The notes beneath the pieces were generated by a model. The model was not told the origin of the DNA. It worked only from the letters and a program-made list of their open reading frames with translations, and did not search any database. Positions 43,280 through 51,957 of a stretch of DNA of 64,000 bases are shown in pieces (positions within the stretch are counted from its first letter, which is position 1; every line of letters begins with the position of its first letter). This DNA comes from Actinocorallia populi. Its GTDB lineage: Bacteria > Actinomycetota > Actinomycetes > Streptosporangiales > Streptosporangiaceae. The stretch spans positions 744,001 through 808,000 of the forward strand of contig NZ_PVZV01000001.1 in assembly GCF_002995495.1 (NCBI RefSeq). Direction: 5' to 3'. Made by a program: the position numbers and the translations under genes.

Positions 43280-44011
43280 ATGAAGCGCGAAACCGGGCTC
43301 GCCCTCGTGCTGTCCGCCGTGATCGCCGTTCCACTGGCCGCCGTTCCCGTCCAGGCCGCCGCACCGGCGGAGGAGCGCCGCGCCCCGTCCATCCGCGTCA
43401 CGCCGGATCCGGCGCTGATCCGCGCCGACCGCGCCACGTGGCTCGACGTCACCGCGGACTTCGAGGGGCCGCGCGACTTCTACGAGGACGTCGTGCTGGT
43501 GGAGATGAAGGCCGACCGCGGTGTCGGTTACAACTACCTCAACCTCACCGACCCCGAGAACGACGGGGTGTGGACGGGCCGCATCAAGTTCGACGCCTTC
43601 AACGCGGTGCCGGGAACGTGGCGGGTGGAGTCGTCGGCCATCGACGAGGCCACCGGTGACGACGTCGAAGGTCCGGCCGGGACCTTCTCCTTCCGGGCCG
43701 CCACCAGGCTGGCCGTGACGGTCAAGTCCAAGGTGGTGCACAAGGGCGGAAAGCTGAAGGTCGGCGGCGGGCTCCGCGGCGTCGCGGTGGCCGGCGGGTA
43801 CGAGGGGCTCGCCCGGCAGCGGGTGAAGATCTACTACCGGCCCGCGGGCAGGGCGAAGTGGGTGCTGGCGGCCGGTGTGAAGACGAACGGCGCGGGCCGG
43901 TTCACCAAGGTCTTCCGGCCGAAGAAGGGCGGCTCCCTGCGCCTCGTGTGGCCGGGCGACGGGCGCTACGCCCCCGCGAAGTCCAAGATCATCAAGTTCC
44001 GGGTGGGCTGA
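43280..44011 (+). CDS. Secreted Ig-like repeat protein, paralogue of 38634-39362
   Basis: 243 aa with a signal peptide (MKRETGLALVLSAVIAVPLA...QAA). Two beta-sandwich modules follow the same plan as the protein at 38634. The second module again reads VHKGGKLKVGGGLRG, ARQRVKIYYRPAG, NGAGRFTKVFRPKKGG. The N-terminal module is longer in loops with aromatic residues (DFYEDVVLVEM). It is rich in Lys and has no enzyme motif. The two paralogues are 4 kb apart with unrelated genes between them. Confidence 0.82.
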   Translation: MKRETGLALVLSAVIAVPLAAVPVQAAAPAEERRAPSIRVTPDPALIRADRATWLDVTADFEGPRDFYEDVVLVEMKADRGVGYNYLNLTDPENDGVWTGRIKFDAFNAVPGTWRVESSAIDEATGDDVEGPAGTFSFRAATRLAVTVKSKVVHKGGKLKVGGGLRGVAVAGGYEGLARQRVKIYYRPAGRAKWVLAAGVKTNGAGRFTKVFRPKKGGSLRLVWPGDGRYAPAKSKIIKFRVG

Positions 44012-44124
44012 CCGGCTCCGGGTGTTCTCTGGGTTTGCGTCGATTTGGCGGGTGGGCTGGCTTACGCAGAGCGGGCGTCGGGCACGCCTACGGCACATCC
44101 AAGATCGACGAAGGGGTTCCTAGC

Positions 44125-44409
44125 ATGCTCAAGATGATGCGCAAGAGTGGTGTCAGCTCGCAGATGCTCTTCACTGCGGGATTCGTGTCGATCGGACTGA
44201 CCGTCGCGTCCTGGATGCTGTCCAAGAAGGCGGAGGCCGCGGGGATCGAGCGGGCCGACCACTGGGGGATCTTCATCGGGGAGTGGGCGCCCACCTTCTT
44301 CGCTCTGGGCACCGCGATGCGACTGGAGGAGCACTGGAGCGGCGAGGACGTGGAGGACGTGTACGGGCGTGAGGGCATGCGCACCGGCACGGCCATGCCG
44401 GTCGGCTAG
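44125..44409 (+). CDS. Small two-helix membrane protein
   Basis: 94 aa, starting MLKMMRKSGVSSQMLFTAG at ATG 44125 with AAGGGG upstream. Two hydrophobic helices (MLFTAGFVSIGLTVASWML and WGIFIGEWAPTFFALGTAM) are followed by a short charged tail (EDVEDVYGREG). I do not recognise the family. It is a single gene with a strong terminator 17 bases past its stop. Confidence 0.78.
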   Translation: MLKMMRKSGVSSQMLFTAGFVSIGLTVASWMLSKKAEAAGIERADHWGIFIGEWAPTFFALGTAMRLEEHWSGEDVEDVYGREGMRTGTAMPVG

Positions 44410-44425
44410 CGGCCCGCGGGTGTGC

Positions 44426-44455
44426 GGCCCCGTCCCGGTGCGCCGGGACGGGGCC
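44426..44455. terminator. Bidirectional terminator
   Basis: A 13-bp perfect stem (ggccccgtcccgg at 44426-44438, ccgggacggggcc at 44443-44455) with a 4-base loop lies between the small membrane protein and the convergent universal stress gene. Confidence 0.85.
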
Positions 44456-44463
44456 TTCCGCGT

Positions 44464-45336
44464 TCAGGAGCCGGAGTGGACGACCGCCACGGGGCCCTGG
44501 GCCTGCTGGAGCACGGCGTGGCTGACCGAGCCCAGGCGCAGCCCGGAGAAGCCGCCGTGGCCGCGCGCCCCCACGACCAGCAGGGCCGCGCGCACGGTCG
44601 CGGCGGACAGCGCCTCGGTGGGCGTGCGGCCCTGGACGACCTGCTCGACGACGGGCACGGTCGGGTACTTCCGCTTCCACGGGGCCAGTGACTCGACGAG
44701 GAGCCGCATGCCCTCCTGGTCGACGGACACCTCGCTGTAGGAGGCCGGGCGCGCGGCGCGCGGCGCCGCCGAGTGCTCCCAGACGTGGAGGGCGCGCACC
44801 CCGGCCTGGCGCGTGGCCGCGGCCTCCAGCGCGAACCCGACGGCGTTCATGGAGGCCTCGGAGCCGTCCACCCCCACGACGACCTCGGCATGCCGGGGCT
44901 CGGGGTCGGTGTGATGGGGCACCACGACCACCGGGCAGGTGGCGTGCTCGGCCACCTGGCGGCTCACCGAGCCGAGCATGATGCCGCTGAAGGCGCCCGT
45001 CCCCCGGGAGGCGACCGCCAGGAGAACGGCGTCGTGCGCCTCCTCCAGCAGGGTGCGGGGCACGTGGCCGATGCCGAGGCGGGTGGAGACCTCCACCTCG
45101 GGCGCGCGCTCGCGGGCGCGCTCCTCGGCGAGTTCCAGGACGTGCAGGGCCGCGGCCTCGGGCCGGGCGGCGTCCAGGCCGGGTTCGGGCGGTGCTCCGG
45201 CGCTGTACTCCCAGCGCAGGGCGATGTGCACGATCCGCACCGGCGACCGCCGGTACCGCGCCTCGTCGACCGCCCAGTCCACGGCCTGCAGGGCTTCGGA
45301 CGAGCCGTCCACGCCCACCACGATGGGCCGAGTCAT
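44464..45336 (-). CDS. Universal stress protein with two Usp domains
   Basis: 290 aa from ATG 45336. Two tandem Usp modules each begin with the strand-D-G-S pattern (PIVVGVDGSSEALQAVDW and EVVVGVDGSEASMNAVGFA). The ATP-binding loops G-x2-G-x9-G-S are present (ASRGTGAFSGIMLGSVSRQ and ARGHGGFSGLRLGSVSHA). Such tandem proteins bind ATP and respond to stress or hypoxia. It is divergent from the kinase operon. Confidence 0.95.
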   Translation of the reverse strand: MTRPIVVGVDGSSEALQAVDWAVDEARYRRSPVRIVHIALRWEYSAGAPPEPGLDAARPEAAALHVLELAEERARERAPEVEVSTRLGIGHVPRTLLEEAHDAVLLAVASRGTGAFSGIMLGSVSRQVAEHATCPVVVVPHHTDPEPRHAEVVVGVDGSEASMNAVGFALEAAATRQAGVRALHVWEHSAAPRAARPASYSEVSVDQEGMRLLVESLAPWKRKYPTVPVVEQVVQGRTPTEALSAATVRAALLVVGARGHGGFSGLRLGSVSHAVLQQAQGPVAVVHSGS

Positions 45337-45463
45337 GTCCGCACCCCCGTCACTGCCGCCGGATGGCCTGGTTCCGTATCGAACCCCTACCCGTAACGCA
45401 GGGTTATCACCCTCTTTGGGGGAATTGTGATTACCGACCGTGATCTTGAATAGGATGCCTGGC

Positions 45464-47098
45464 GTGAAGGCGGAGGACGGCGGGAACAGGCTGGCGGGGC
45501 GGTACCTGCTGCTCGAGGCCCTGGGCAGCGGCGGCATGGGCACCGTCTGGCGGGCCAGGGACGAGACGCTCGGCCGCGAGGTGGCGGTCAAGGAGCTGCG
45601 GTTCGACGCCGAGTACGACGACGCCCTGCGCGAGGAGGCCCGCACCCGCGCGGTCCGCGAGGCCCAGGCCGCGGCGCGGCTCCGGCACCCCGGCATCATC
45701 ACGGTGCACGACGCCTTCCTCGAGGACGGCCGCCCGTGGATCGTCATGCAGCTCCTGGACGGGGCCTCCCTCGACAAGGTGCTGGAGCGGCAGGGCCCCC
45801 TGCCGCCCGAGCGGGTGGCCGGGATCGGCGCGGAGGTGCTGGCGGCGCTGGAGGCCGCGCACGCCGAGGGCGTCCTGCACCGCGACATCAAGCCCGCGAA
45901 CATCTTCCTGACCGCGAACGGCCGGGCGGTCCTCACCGACTTCGGCATCGCGACCGTCGAGGGCCAGGCGACGATCACCCGTTCCGGCATGCTGGTCGGC
46001 TCGCCCGGACACATCGCGCCGGAACGGCTGCGCGGCGAGAAGGCGGGCCCGCAGTCGGACCTGTGGTCGCTGGCCGGCACCCTCTACCGGCTGGTCGAGG
46101 GGCGCGCGCCGTTCCCCGGCGACAGCCACGTCGCGGTGCTGGCCGCGGTGCTCACCGGCGACCCCGTCCCGCCCGTCCGGGCCGGCGGGCTGGGCCCGCT
46201 GCTCGTCCACATGCTCGCCCGCGACCCCCTGGCCCGGCCCGATCCGTCCGTGGTCCGGCGGGCGCTGGAACGGGCCGCCGCCGGAGAGGCCACGGGGGAG
46301 ATCGCGCTTCCGGCCGCGCCGCCGCCGCGGGCGCCTTTCGAGGCGCCCACCGCCCCCGCCCCGGTGCGCAAGGCCGGGCGGAACCCGGGCCTGCTCCTGG
46401 CGGGCGCCGCGGTCGCGACCGCGGCGCTCGCGCTCACCGCCACCGTCGTGGTCGTGATGGACGAACGCTCCCCGGCCGTCGTGACGGGCGGCACGCCGAC
46501 GCCCTCCGGGACCTCGACACCGACCGCGCCCCCGGCGCCCGCCGTGCCCGGGAACGAGGCGAGGTTCACCGTGCCGGTGGACTTCTGCTCGCTGGTGCCG
46601 GTGGAACGGGTACGGGAGATCATCCCGAACTACCCCCGTGCCGAGGGCAAACCCTCTGGCGACTCCGGTGACGCGGCCTGCTCCTGGGACGCGCCCGGCT
46701 CGGGCGTCTCGGTGGAGGTCGAGTCGGGCTCCGAAGGCCGGGACCCCTGGTCGGGGACGTCGCCGAGCCAGGCCGGCGACGTCTACCGGTTCTGGCTCCG
46801 CGCCAGGACCGACGGAAGCGACAAGATCATCTGGCACTACGAGGGCATCGGCGGCGAGCGGATGACCTCCGGGCCGTCCACCAAGGCCGTGGAGGTGAAG
46901 GGCCTGGGCGAGGAGGCCTTCGTCTACGACGTCTACGGGCGGCTGGGTGCGCAGATGAGCAAGGTGTACGCCAGGATCAGCAATCTCGTCTTCCAGGTCA
47001 CCTACGCGGACGTGACGAACCAGAAGAGCAAGAAGAAGATCCGCCAGAACGCGCTGCAGATGGCGCGCTGGGTCGCCGAGGCACTGGACGAGAGCTGA
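45464..47098 (+). CDS. Transmembrane Ser/Thr protein kinase, active (gene 1 of 4)
   Basis: About 544 aa from GTG 45464; ATG 45455 is an alternative. All Hanks motifs are present: glycine loop GSGGMGTVW, ATP Lys K43 (VAVKE), HRDIKPAN (D141), DFG 159-161 and GSPGHIAPE. A Pro-rich linker leads to one membrane helix at about 309-331. An extracellular domain of about 190 aa starts near VDFCSLVPVERV and has a second Cys in AACSWDAP, resembling DUF3558-type lipoprotein domains. A signal outside the cell would thus regulate the kinase. It heads a four-gene series; the next gene starts 2 bases after its stop. Confidence 0.93.
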   Translation: MKAEDGGNRLAGRYLLLEALGSGGMGTVWRARDETLGREVAVKELRFDAEYDDALREEARTRAVREAQAAARLRHPGIITVHDAFLEDGRPWIVMQLLDGASLDKVLERQGPLPPERVAGIGAEVLAALEAAHAEGVLHRDIKPANIFLTANGRAVLTDFGIATVEGQATITRSGMLVGSPGHIAPERLRGEKAGPQSDLWSLAGTLYRLVEGRAPFPGDSHVAVLAAVLTGDPVPPVRAGGLGPLLVHMLARDPLARPDPSVVRRALERAAAGEATGEIALPAAPPPRAPFEAPTAPAPVRKAGRNPGLLLAGAAVATAALALTATVVVVMDERSPAVVTGGTPTPSGTSTPTAPPAPAVPGNEARFTVPVDFCSLVPVERVREIIPNYPRAEGKPSGDSGDAACSWDAPGSGVSVEVESGSEGRDPWSGTSPSQAGDVYRFWLRARTDGSDKIIWHYEGIGGERMTSGPSTKAVEVKGLGEEAFVYDVYGRLGAQMSKVYARISNLVFQVTYADVTNQKSKKKIRQNALQMARWVAEALDES

Positions 47099-47100
47099 CC

Positions 47101-48537
47101 GTGCAAGCGAAGATCGCCGGACGTTACGCCGTCCTCCACAGCCTGGGGACGCACCTTCACCTCGCCTACGACGAGCGGACGGGCGGCCAGGCGTTCCTGC
47201 GCGAAGTGCCTCTCCCGCCCGAACTGGCCGATGACGAGCGCAGCACACTGGCCGAACACGTCATCCGGGAGGCCGCGGCGGCGAGCCGCGTCCGGCATCC
47301 GGCCATCGTGCCCGTCCTCGACGCCGTCCTGCACGAGGGCAAGCCGTGGATCGTCACGCCACCGATCAACGGGCAACCGCTCACAGCCTGCTTCGGCGCG
47401 CTCTCCCCGCAGCAGACGGCCGCGCTCGGCGCGGACCTGGCCGGGGCCCTCAGCGCCGCGCACACGCTGGGAGTGCTGCACGGGGACGTGCAGCCGGCGA
47501 ACGTCTGGCTGACCCCGGACGGGCGGGGACTGCTCACCGGGTTCGGTACGGGGGTGTCCGCCCGCTCCCAGGCCGCCTCTTCGATCGGCACACCGGGTTT
47601 CGCCGCACCCGAGAAGACGACGAATCCGGTGCCGTCATCCGATCTGTGGTCACTCGGCGCGACCCTCTACCTCGCGGTCGAAGGCGTTCCGCCCTTTCCC
47701 GGAAACAGCCCTATGGAGGTGCTGAGCGCGGTGTTGTCGGCCGAGCCGCGCCCACCGGAGAAGGCGGGCGACCTCGGCCCCGTCCTGCTGGCGCTGCTGG
47801 CCAAGGACCCCGCGCAGCGGCCTGCCGAAGTCGAGGACGACCTCGTACGTCTCGCCCGTCCCGCCTCGGGTGAGAACAGGACGGTGGCGATGCGTCCGAG
47901 GACGTTCGCCCTGCTGGCCGCGTGCGCCGCGGTGGCGATCGCATCGGTGACGGCGACCGCCACGGCGCTGCTCACCGCACCGGAGGCCCCGGTGTCCTTC
48001 AAGAAACCCGCCACGGCCACTGATCCCGGCAAGTTCGGCACGTCTCCCCGCGCCTGCGATCTGCTCACCGACGCGCAGGCGGGAGAGCTCGTTCCGGACT
48101 TCGACCGGCAGGAGTACACGCCCTCAGGTCTGCCTCTGGGCGCCCAATGCACGCTCAGCAACGACAAACTGACGGTCAAGATCGAGCTCTCGCACTACAA
48201 GCCGGGCCCGCTCGGCGGCGGCCCCGAGACCGCTCGCGAGTTCCTGGCCGGTCTGAAGGCCGACGCCACCCGGGAAGGGTCGTCGAGCAGGACCGTCTCC
48301 CAGGTGCGAGATCTGCCGGAGGCGGGTGAGCAGGGCATCGCCTACAACGAGCAGCGGACGGACGGCTCCCGGTACATCGGGCATGCGGCGGTCGCCGTCA
48401 GCAACCTCGCCGCCACCATCGAGTGCGCCAAGGAGGACGTCGAGGAGGCGGAGAAGGACCGGGTCACGCAGGAGCTGGGCTCCTGTGCGGAGAAGACGGC
48501 GGGCTGGCTGGGCGAGTCGCTGAAGCGGACGGGATGA
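47101..48537 (+). CDS. Transmembrane pseudokinase with the same architecture (gene 2 of 4)
   Basis: 478 aa from GTG 47101. The kinase fold is clear (HPAIVPVLDAVLHEGKPWIV, SSDLWSLGATLYLAVEG) but catalytic residues are lost. There is no glycine loop (HSLGTHLHLAY). Arg34 stands where the ATP Lys should be (AFLREV). HRDxKPAN has become HGDVQPAN, and DFG has become GFG at 147-149. One membrane helix lies at about 268-292. The extracellular domain again begins with Cys (RACDLLTDAQAGELV) and carries three more Cys (AQCTLSND, IECAKEDV, GSCAEK). It probably acts as a regulatory partner of the flanking active kinases. Its stop overlaps the next start (ATGA). Confidence 0.9.
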   Translation: MQAKIAGRYAVLHSLGTHLHLAYDERTGGQAFLREVPLPPELADDERSTLAEHVIREAAAASRVRHPAIVPVLDAVLHEGKPWIVTPPINGQPLTACFGALSPQQTAALGADLAGALSAAHTLGVLHGDVQPANVWLTPDGRGLLTGFGTGVSARSQAASSIGTPGFAAPEKTTNPVPSSDLWSLGATLYLAVEGVPPFPGNSPMEVLSAVLSAEPRPPEKAGDLGPVLLALLAKDPAQRPAEVEDDLVRLARPASGENRTVAMRPRTFALLAACAAVAIASVTATATALLTAPEAPVSFKKPATATDPGKFGTSPRACDLLTDAQAGELVPDFDRQEYTPSGLPLGAQCTLSNDKLTVKIELSHYKPGPLGGGPETAREFLAGLKADATREGSSSRTVSQVRDLPEAGEQGIAYNEQRTDGSRYIGHAAVAVSNLAATIECAKEDVEEAEKDRVTQELGSCAEKTAGWLGESLKRTG

Positions 48538-49811
48538 ACCCGATGACGATACCGACGACACTGATGGGCCGTTACCGGCTGCTCCAGCCGCTGGACGAGG
48601 CACAGACCGCCTGGCGGGCGATGGACGAGCTGCTGCACCGCGACGTCATGGTGCGCAGGATCGCCGACGAGGAGCTGCCCGCCGTCCGTGCCGCGACGGC
48701 GCTGAGGCATTCCTCCGCCGTCATCGTCCACGACGTCGTCACCGAGGACGGCGGGGCATGGGCCGTCACCGAGCCGGTCGAGGCCTTCGAGACCGGAGGA
48801 GTCCTCTCCGAAGAGCAGGCCACCGAACTCGGCCTGGAACTGCTGGACGCGCTGACCACGGCACACGCGCTGGGCGTGGTGCACGGCGGCGTCCAGCCGT
48901 CGTCGGTCGTACGGTCCTCCGACGGGCGGGTCAAGCTCCTGGGATTCGGGATGAGCCGTCCGTACGGGGCTTACCTGCCGCCCGAAGCCGAACGGACCCC
49001 CGCCTCCGACCTGTGGGGGCTCGCCGCGACGCTCTCCACGCTGCTCGAAGGAAGGTCGCCGTACCCCACCGCGGAGGCGATCCGGTACGGGCAGGTCCTG
49101 CCTCCGATGCGCGCCCCCCGGCTCGGGGCGGTGCTGCTGCCACTGCTGAACCCGGACCCGACGGCCCGGCCCGGCGCGTCCGGGCTGCGCAGAGAGCTGA
49201 AAGCGTGCCTTCCGAAGCGACGGAAGGCCGGTGAGCCGTGGCGGTTCCGTCCGCTGGTGCTCGGGCTGATGGCCGCCGCTCTCGCCGTCGTGCTCGTGCC
49301 CGTAACGATCAGCCTGGTGAAACCGGATCCGCCGCAGGGGGCGACGAGGGACTTCACGAGCCTGCCCGACCCCTGCACCCTGCTGACCGGCGAGCAGGTG
49401 GAGCAGCTGGTCGTCACACCGAAGGAAGGGCAGCCGGGCGAGCAGGGCGTGTGCACCTGGAGCTCCGACGCAGGGCTGCCGAGCGCGCTGCGCTTCGATC
49501 TGCGGGTCGAGGTGGAGCTCAGCGACGACCCGCGCGGGAGGCTCGACGGGGAACGCAACACCATCGGGCTGCTCGCGTCGGCGGACTCGGTCCCCGGCCT
49601 GGGCGAGGAGGCTTTCCTGAAGAAGGAGGCGTTCCAGAGCTCGAGAGGGTCGGGATTCACGCGGATGACCGTGGCCTTCCGGATGGGCGACGCGGTGGGG
49701 ATCGTCGAGGTTCGGCGCAGCAGCAAAAGCGACGAAGCGGGTGAAGAGCGGGTGAAGAACGCCGCCCTCCGGGGCGCGTACTGGGTGGCAGAGGCGATGC
49801 ACCGTGGCTGA
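48534..49811 (+). CDS. Transmembrane pseudokinase, more degenerate (gene 3 of 4)
   Basis: 425 aa from ATG 48534, overlapping gene 2 as ATGA. The kinase-like fold is recognisable (RYRLLQPLDEAQTAWRAMDE, DLWGLAATLSTLLEGRSPYP). The Lys position is Arg41 (VMVRRI), the HRD motif is HGGVQPSS with its Asp gone, DFG is GFG at 137-139, and the APE and activation loop are shortened. One membrane helix lies at about 240-262. The extracellular domain has the same start as its neighbours: DPCTLLTGEQVEQLV with a second Cys in GVCTWSSD. Catalysis is not credible. The preserved fold and extracellular domain argue for a scaffolding or sensing role. Confidence 0.9.
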   Translation: MNPMTIPTTLMGRYRLLQPLDEAQTAWRAMDELLHRDVMVRRIADEELPAVRAATALRHSSAVIVHDVVTEDGGAWAVTEPVEAFETGGVLSEEQATELGLELLDALTTAHALGVVHGGVQPSSVVRSSDGRVKLLGFGMSRPYGAYLPPEAERTPASDLWGLAATLSTLLEGRSPYPTAEAIRYGQVLPPMRAPRLGAVLLPLLNPDPTARPGASGLRRELKACLPKRRKAGEPWRFRPLVLGLMAAALAVVLVPVTISLVKPDPPQGATRDFTSLPDPCTLLTGEQVEQLVVTPKEGQPGEQGVCTWSSDAGLPSALRFDLRVEVELSDDPRGRLDGERNTIGLLASADSVPGLGEEAFLKKEAFQSSRGSGFTRMTVAFRMGDAVGIVEVRRSSKSDEAGEERVKNAALRGAYWVAEAMHRG

Positions 49812-51351
49812 GGGAACGCTGCTGGCCGGACGGTACCGGCTGGAGAGCCGCCTCGGACAGGGCGGCATGGCCGACGTCTGGCGGGCGCGGGACGAGTTCC
49901 TCGGCCGGACCGTCGCGGTCAAGGAGGTGCGGCTGCCGTCCGGGCTCGACGCCGGGCAGCGCGCCGACTTCTGCGAACGCCTCCTGCGGGAGGCGCGCGC
50001 CGCCGCGGCACTGCCCCACCCGTCCATCATCACGGTGCACGACGTGCTCCAGGCCGGCGACCGGCCGTGGATCGTGATGGACCTCATCAACGGGCCGTCC
50101 CTGGAGCACGTCCGGGTCGAACGGGGTCCGCTGCCGCCCGAACGCGTCGCCGAGATCGGCCTGCAACTGCTGGAAGCACTGTGCCTGGCGCACGAACGCG
50201 GCATCCTGCACCGGGACGTGAAGCCGGCGAACGTCCTGCTCAGCGGGGACCGGGCGATCCTCACCGACTTCGGCATCGCCACACTCTCCGGCGACCACCG
50301 GCTGACCTCGGCCGAGGGGATCATCGGCTCGCCCGGTTACATGGCGCCCGAACGGCTCCAGGACGGGCACGGCGCGGGACCTTCGTCCGACCTGTGGTCC
50401 CTCGGCGCGACCCTGTACGCGCTCGTCGAGGGCCGCCGCCCGTTCGAGAAGCCCAACGCACTGGCGATGCTCGGGGCCGTCCTGACCGAGGACGTGCCGC
50501 CTCCTCGGCTGGCCGGTCCGGTGCTCGGGCCCGTGCTCACGGCGATGATGGACCGCCACCCGCACCAGAGGCCGGTGCCCGCGGAGATCCGGCGCGCCTT
50601 CGAGACGGTGGCGGGAGTGACCCCGTCCGTCATGCCGCGTCCTCCTTCGGTCTTTCCCGGCGGCCCTCCGGTTTTTCCCGGGGACGCTCCGACCGTTCCG
50701 GGGACGCCGCCTCCACCGCGACGGGGAGGGCTGCTGTTCGCCGGAGCTGGAGGCCTGGTCGTCGTGCTGCTGGCCGTCGCGGGGTATCTCCTCTTCCGGC
50801 CGGACGCGTCCCGGCAGGAAAAGGAACCCCCTTCGCCGCCTGTCGCCGTACCTTCCGCGAGCTTCACCGCAGTGCCCGACGATCCCTGCACGCTGCTCAC
50901 CTCCGAGCAGTCGGAAGGGCTGGTGGGCTCCTCCTCCGGCAGTCCCAAGGACTCCGTCACCTGCGTCTGGAGCGCCAGTGAGGGCAGGCTCCAGATCAAG
51001 GCGCGGTTCCTGGAACCGCGGGGGGACAAGTCCGGGGAGGAACTCGCCAGGGACACCTTCGCACTCCTCAAGCGGCAGGCCACGGGCTCTTCGGGGATCG
51101 GCGCCGATCCCGCCGTCACCGCCGTGGACTCCGCTCCCCGCGACCTGCCGGGCCTGGGAGACGAGGCCTTCACGAAGGAGTCCACCGTGAGCGGCTCGTT
51201 CGCCGGTGCCGCGTCCTTCGTCCAGGTGCGCTCCGGAAGGCTCCTGCTGGAGATCGAGTACCACCTGAGCGGGGTGTCGGAGGTGTCGGCGACCATGCGG
51301 AGCACTCCGGAGCGTGCCGCGCGCCAGGTCCTGGAGAACCTCGGGGCCTGA
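49804..51351 (+). CDS. Transmembrane Ser/Thr protein kinase, active (gene 4 of 4)
   Basis: 515 aa from GTG 49804, overlapping gene 3 by 8 bases. It has the complete motif set: GQGGMADVW, K40 (VAVKE), HRDVKPAN (D138), DFG 155-157 and GSPGYMAPE. A Pro-rich linker with PPSVFPGGPPVFPGD precedes the membrane helix at about 309-331. The extracellular domain begins DPCTLLTSEQSEGLV and has a second Cys in VTCVWSASEG, matching the domains of genes 1-3. The four genes therefore look like one duplicated family that kept kinase activity only at the ends. A sigma-factor gene follows. Confidence 0.93.
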   Translation: MAEGTLLAGRYRLESRLGQGGMADVWRARDEFLGRTVAVKEVRLPSGLDAGQRADFCERLLREARAAAALPHPSIITVHDVLQAGDRPWIVMDLINGPSLEHVRVERGPLPPERVAEIGLQLLEALCLAHERGILHRDVKPANVLLSGDRAILTDFGIATLSGDHRLTSAEGIIGSPGYMAPERLQDGHGAGPSSDLWSLGATLYALVEGRRPFEKPNALAMLGAVLTEDVPPPRLAGPVLGPVLTAMMDRHPHQRPVPAEIRRAFETVAGVTPSVMPRPPSVFPGGPPVFPGDAPTVPGTPPPPRRGGLLFAGAGGLVVVLLAVAGYLLFRPDASRQEKEPPSPPVAVPSASFTAVPDDPCTLLTSEQSEGLVGSSSGSPKDSVTCVWSASEGRLQIKARFLEPRGDKSGEELARDTFALLKRQATGSSGIGADPAVTAVDSAPRDLPGLGDEAFTKESTVSGSFAGAASFVQVRSGRLLLEIEYHLSGVSEVSATMRSTPERAARQVLENLGA

Positions 51352-51459
51352 TGCGGGCCTGATGCGGGCCTGAGAAAAGTCGTTCTTGTGAAGCAGCAAC
51401 CCTGATGGGGTGTGCGTCTCCTTCATGTGGAGAGCGAACATGCGATCAGGTGGAGTGCG

Positions 51460-51957
51460 GTGATCACCGAGGCGTCACCCGCGCTGCCCGCGTTCTACCG
51501 CGAGCACCAGACGGGGCTGGTCCGGCTGGCGATGATGCTCGTCGGTGACGAGGCGACCGCCGAAGACGTGGTCCAGGACGTGTTCGTCCGGCTCCACCGG
51601 AACACGCCGTCGTTGCGGGATGAGCAGAAACTCCTCGCCTACGTGCGTTCCGCGGTGCTCAACGGCTGCCGGTCGGTGCTGCGCCGCCGGAAACTCATCC
51701 GCCGGCACGCCGAACGGTACGAGCCCCCGGCCTGGTCGGCGGAGTCGCAGGCGATGCTCGGGGAGGACCACCGCGAGGTGATGCGCGCCCTGCACCGGCT
51801 GCCTCGGCGGCAGCGGGAGGTGCTGGTGCTGCGGTTCTACGCCGACCTGCCGGACGAGGAGATCGCCACGACACTGCGGATCCGCCCCTCCACCGTCCGC
51901 TCCACCATGTCCCGGGCCCTGTCCGCCCTCGAACGAGAACTGGGGGACGCCTCATGA
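51460..51957 (+). CDS. ECF-type sigma factor
   Basis: 165 aa from GTG 51460 (ITEASPALPAFYREHQ), with GGAG 6 bases upstream. Region 2 is LVRLAMMLVGDEATAEDVVQ, then DVFVRLHRN. Region 4 is LHRLPRRQREVLVLRFYADL, then EIATTLRIRPSTVRSTMSRA. Its stop overlaps the start of the next gene (ATGA), which encodes a membrane protein likely to control it. Its position right after the kinase series suggests it could be a phosphorylation-linked output; that is only inference. Confidence 0.92.
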   Translation: MITEASPALPAFYREHQTGLVRLAMMLVGDEATAEDVVQDVFVRLHRNTPSLRDEQKLLAYVRSAVLNGCRSVLRRRKLIRRHAERYEPPAWSAESQAMLGEDHREVMRALHRLPRRQREVLVLRFYADLPDEEIATTLRIRPSTVRSTMSRALSALERELGDAS

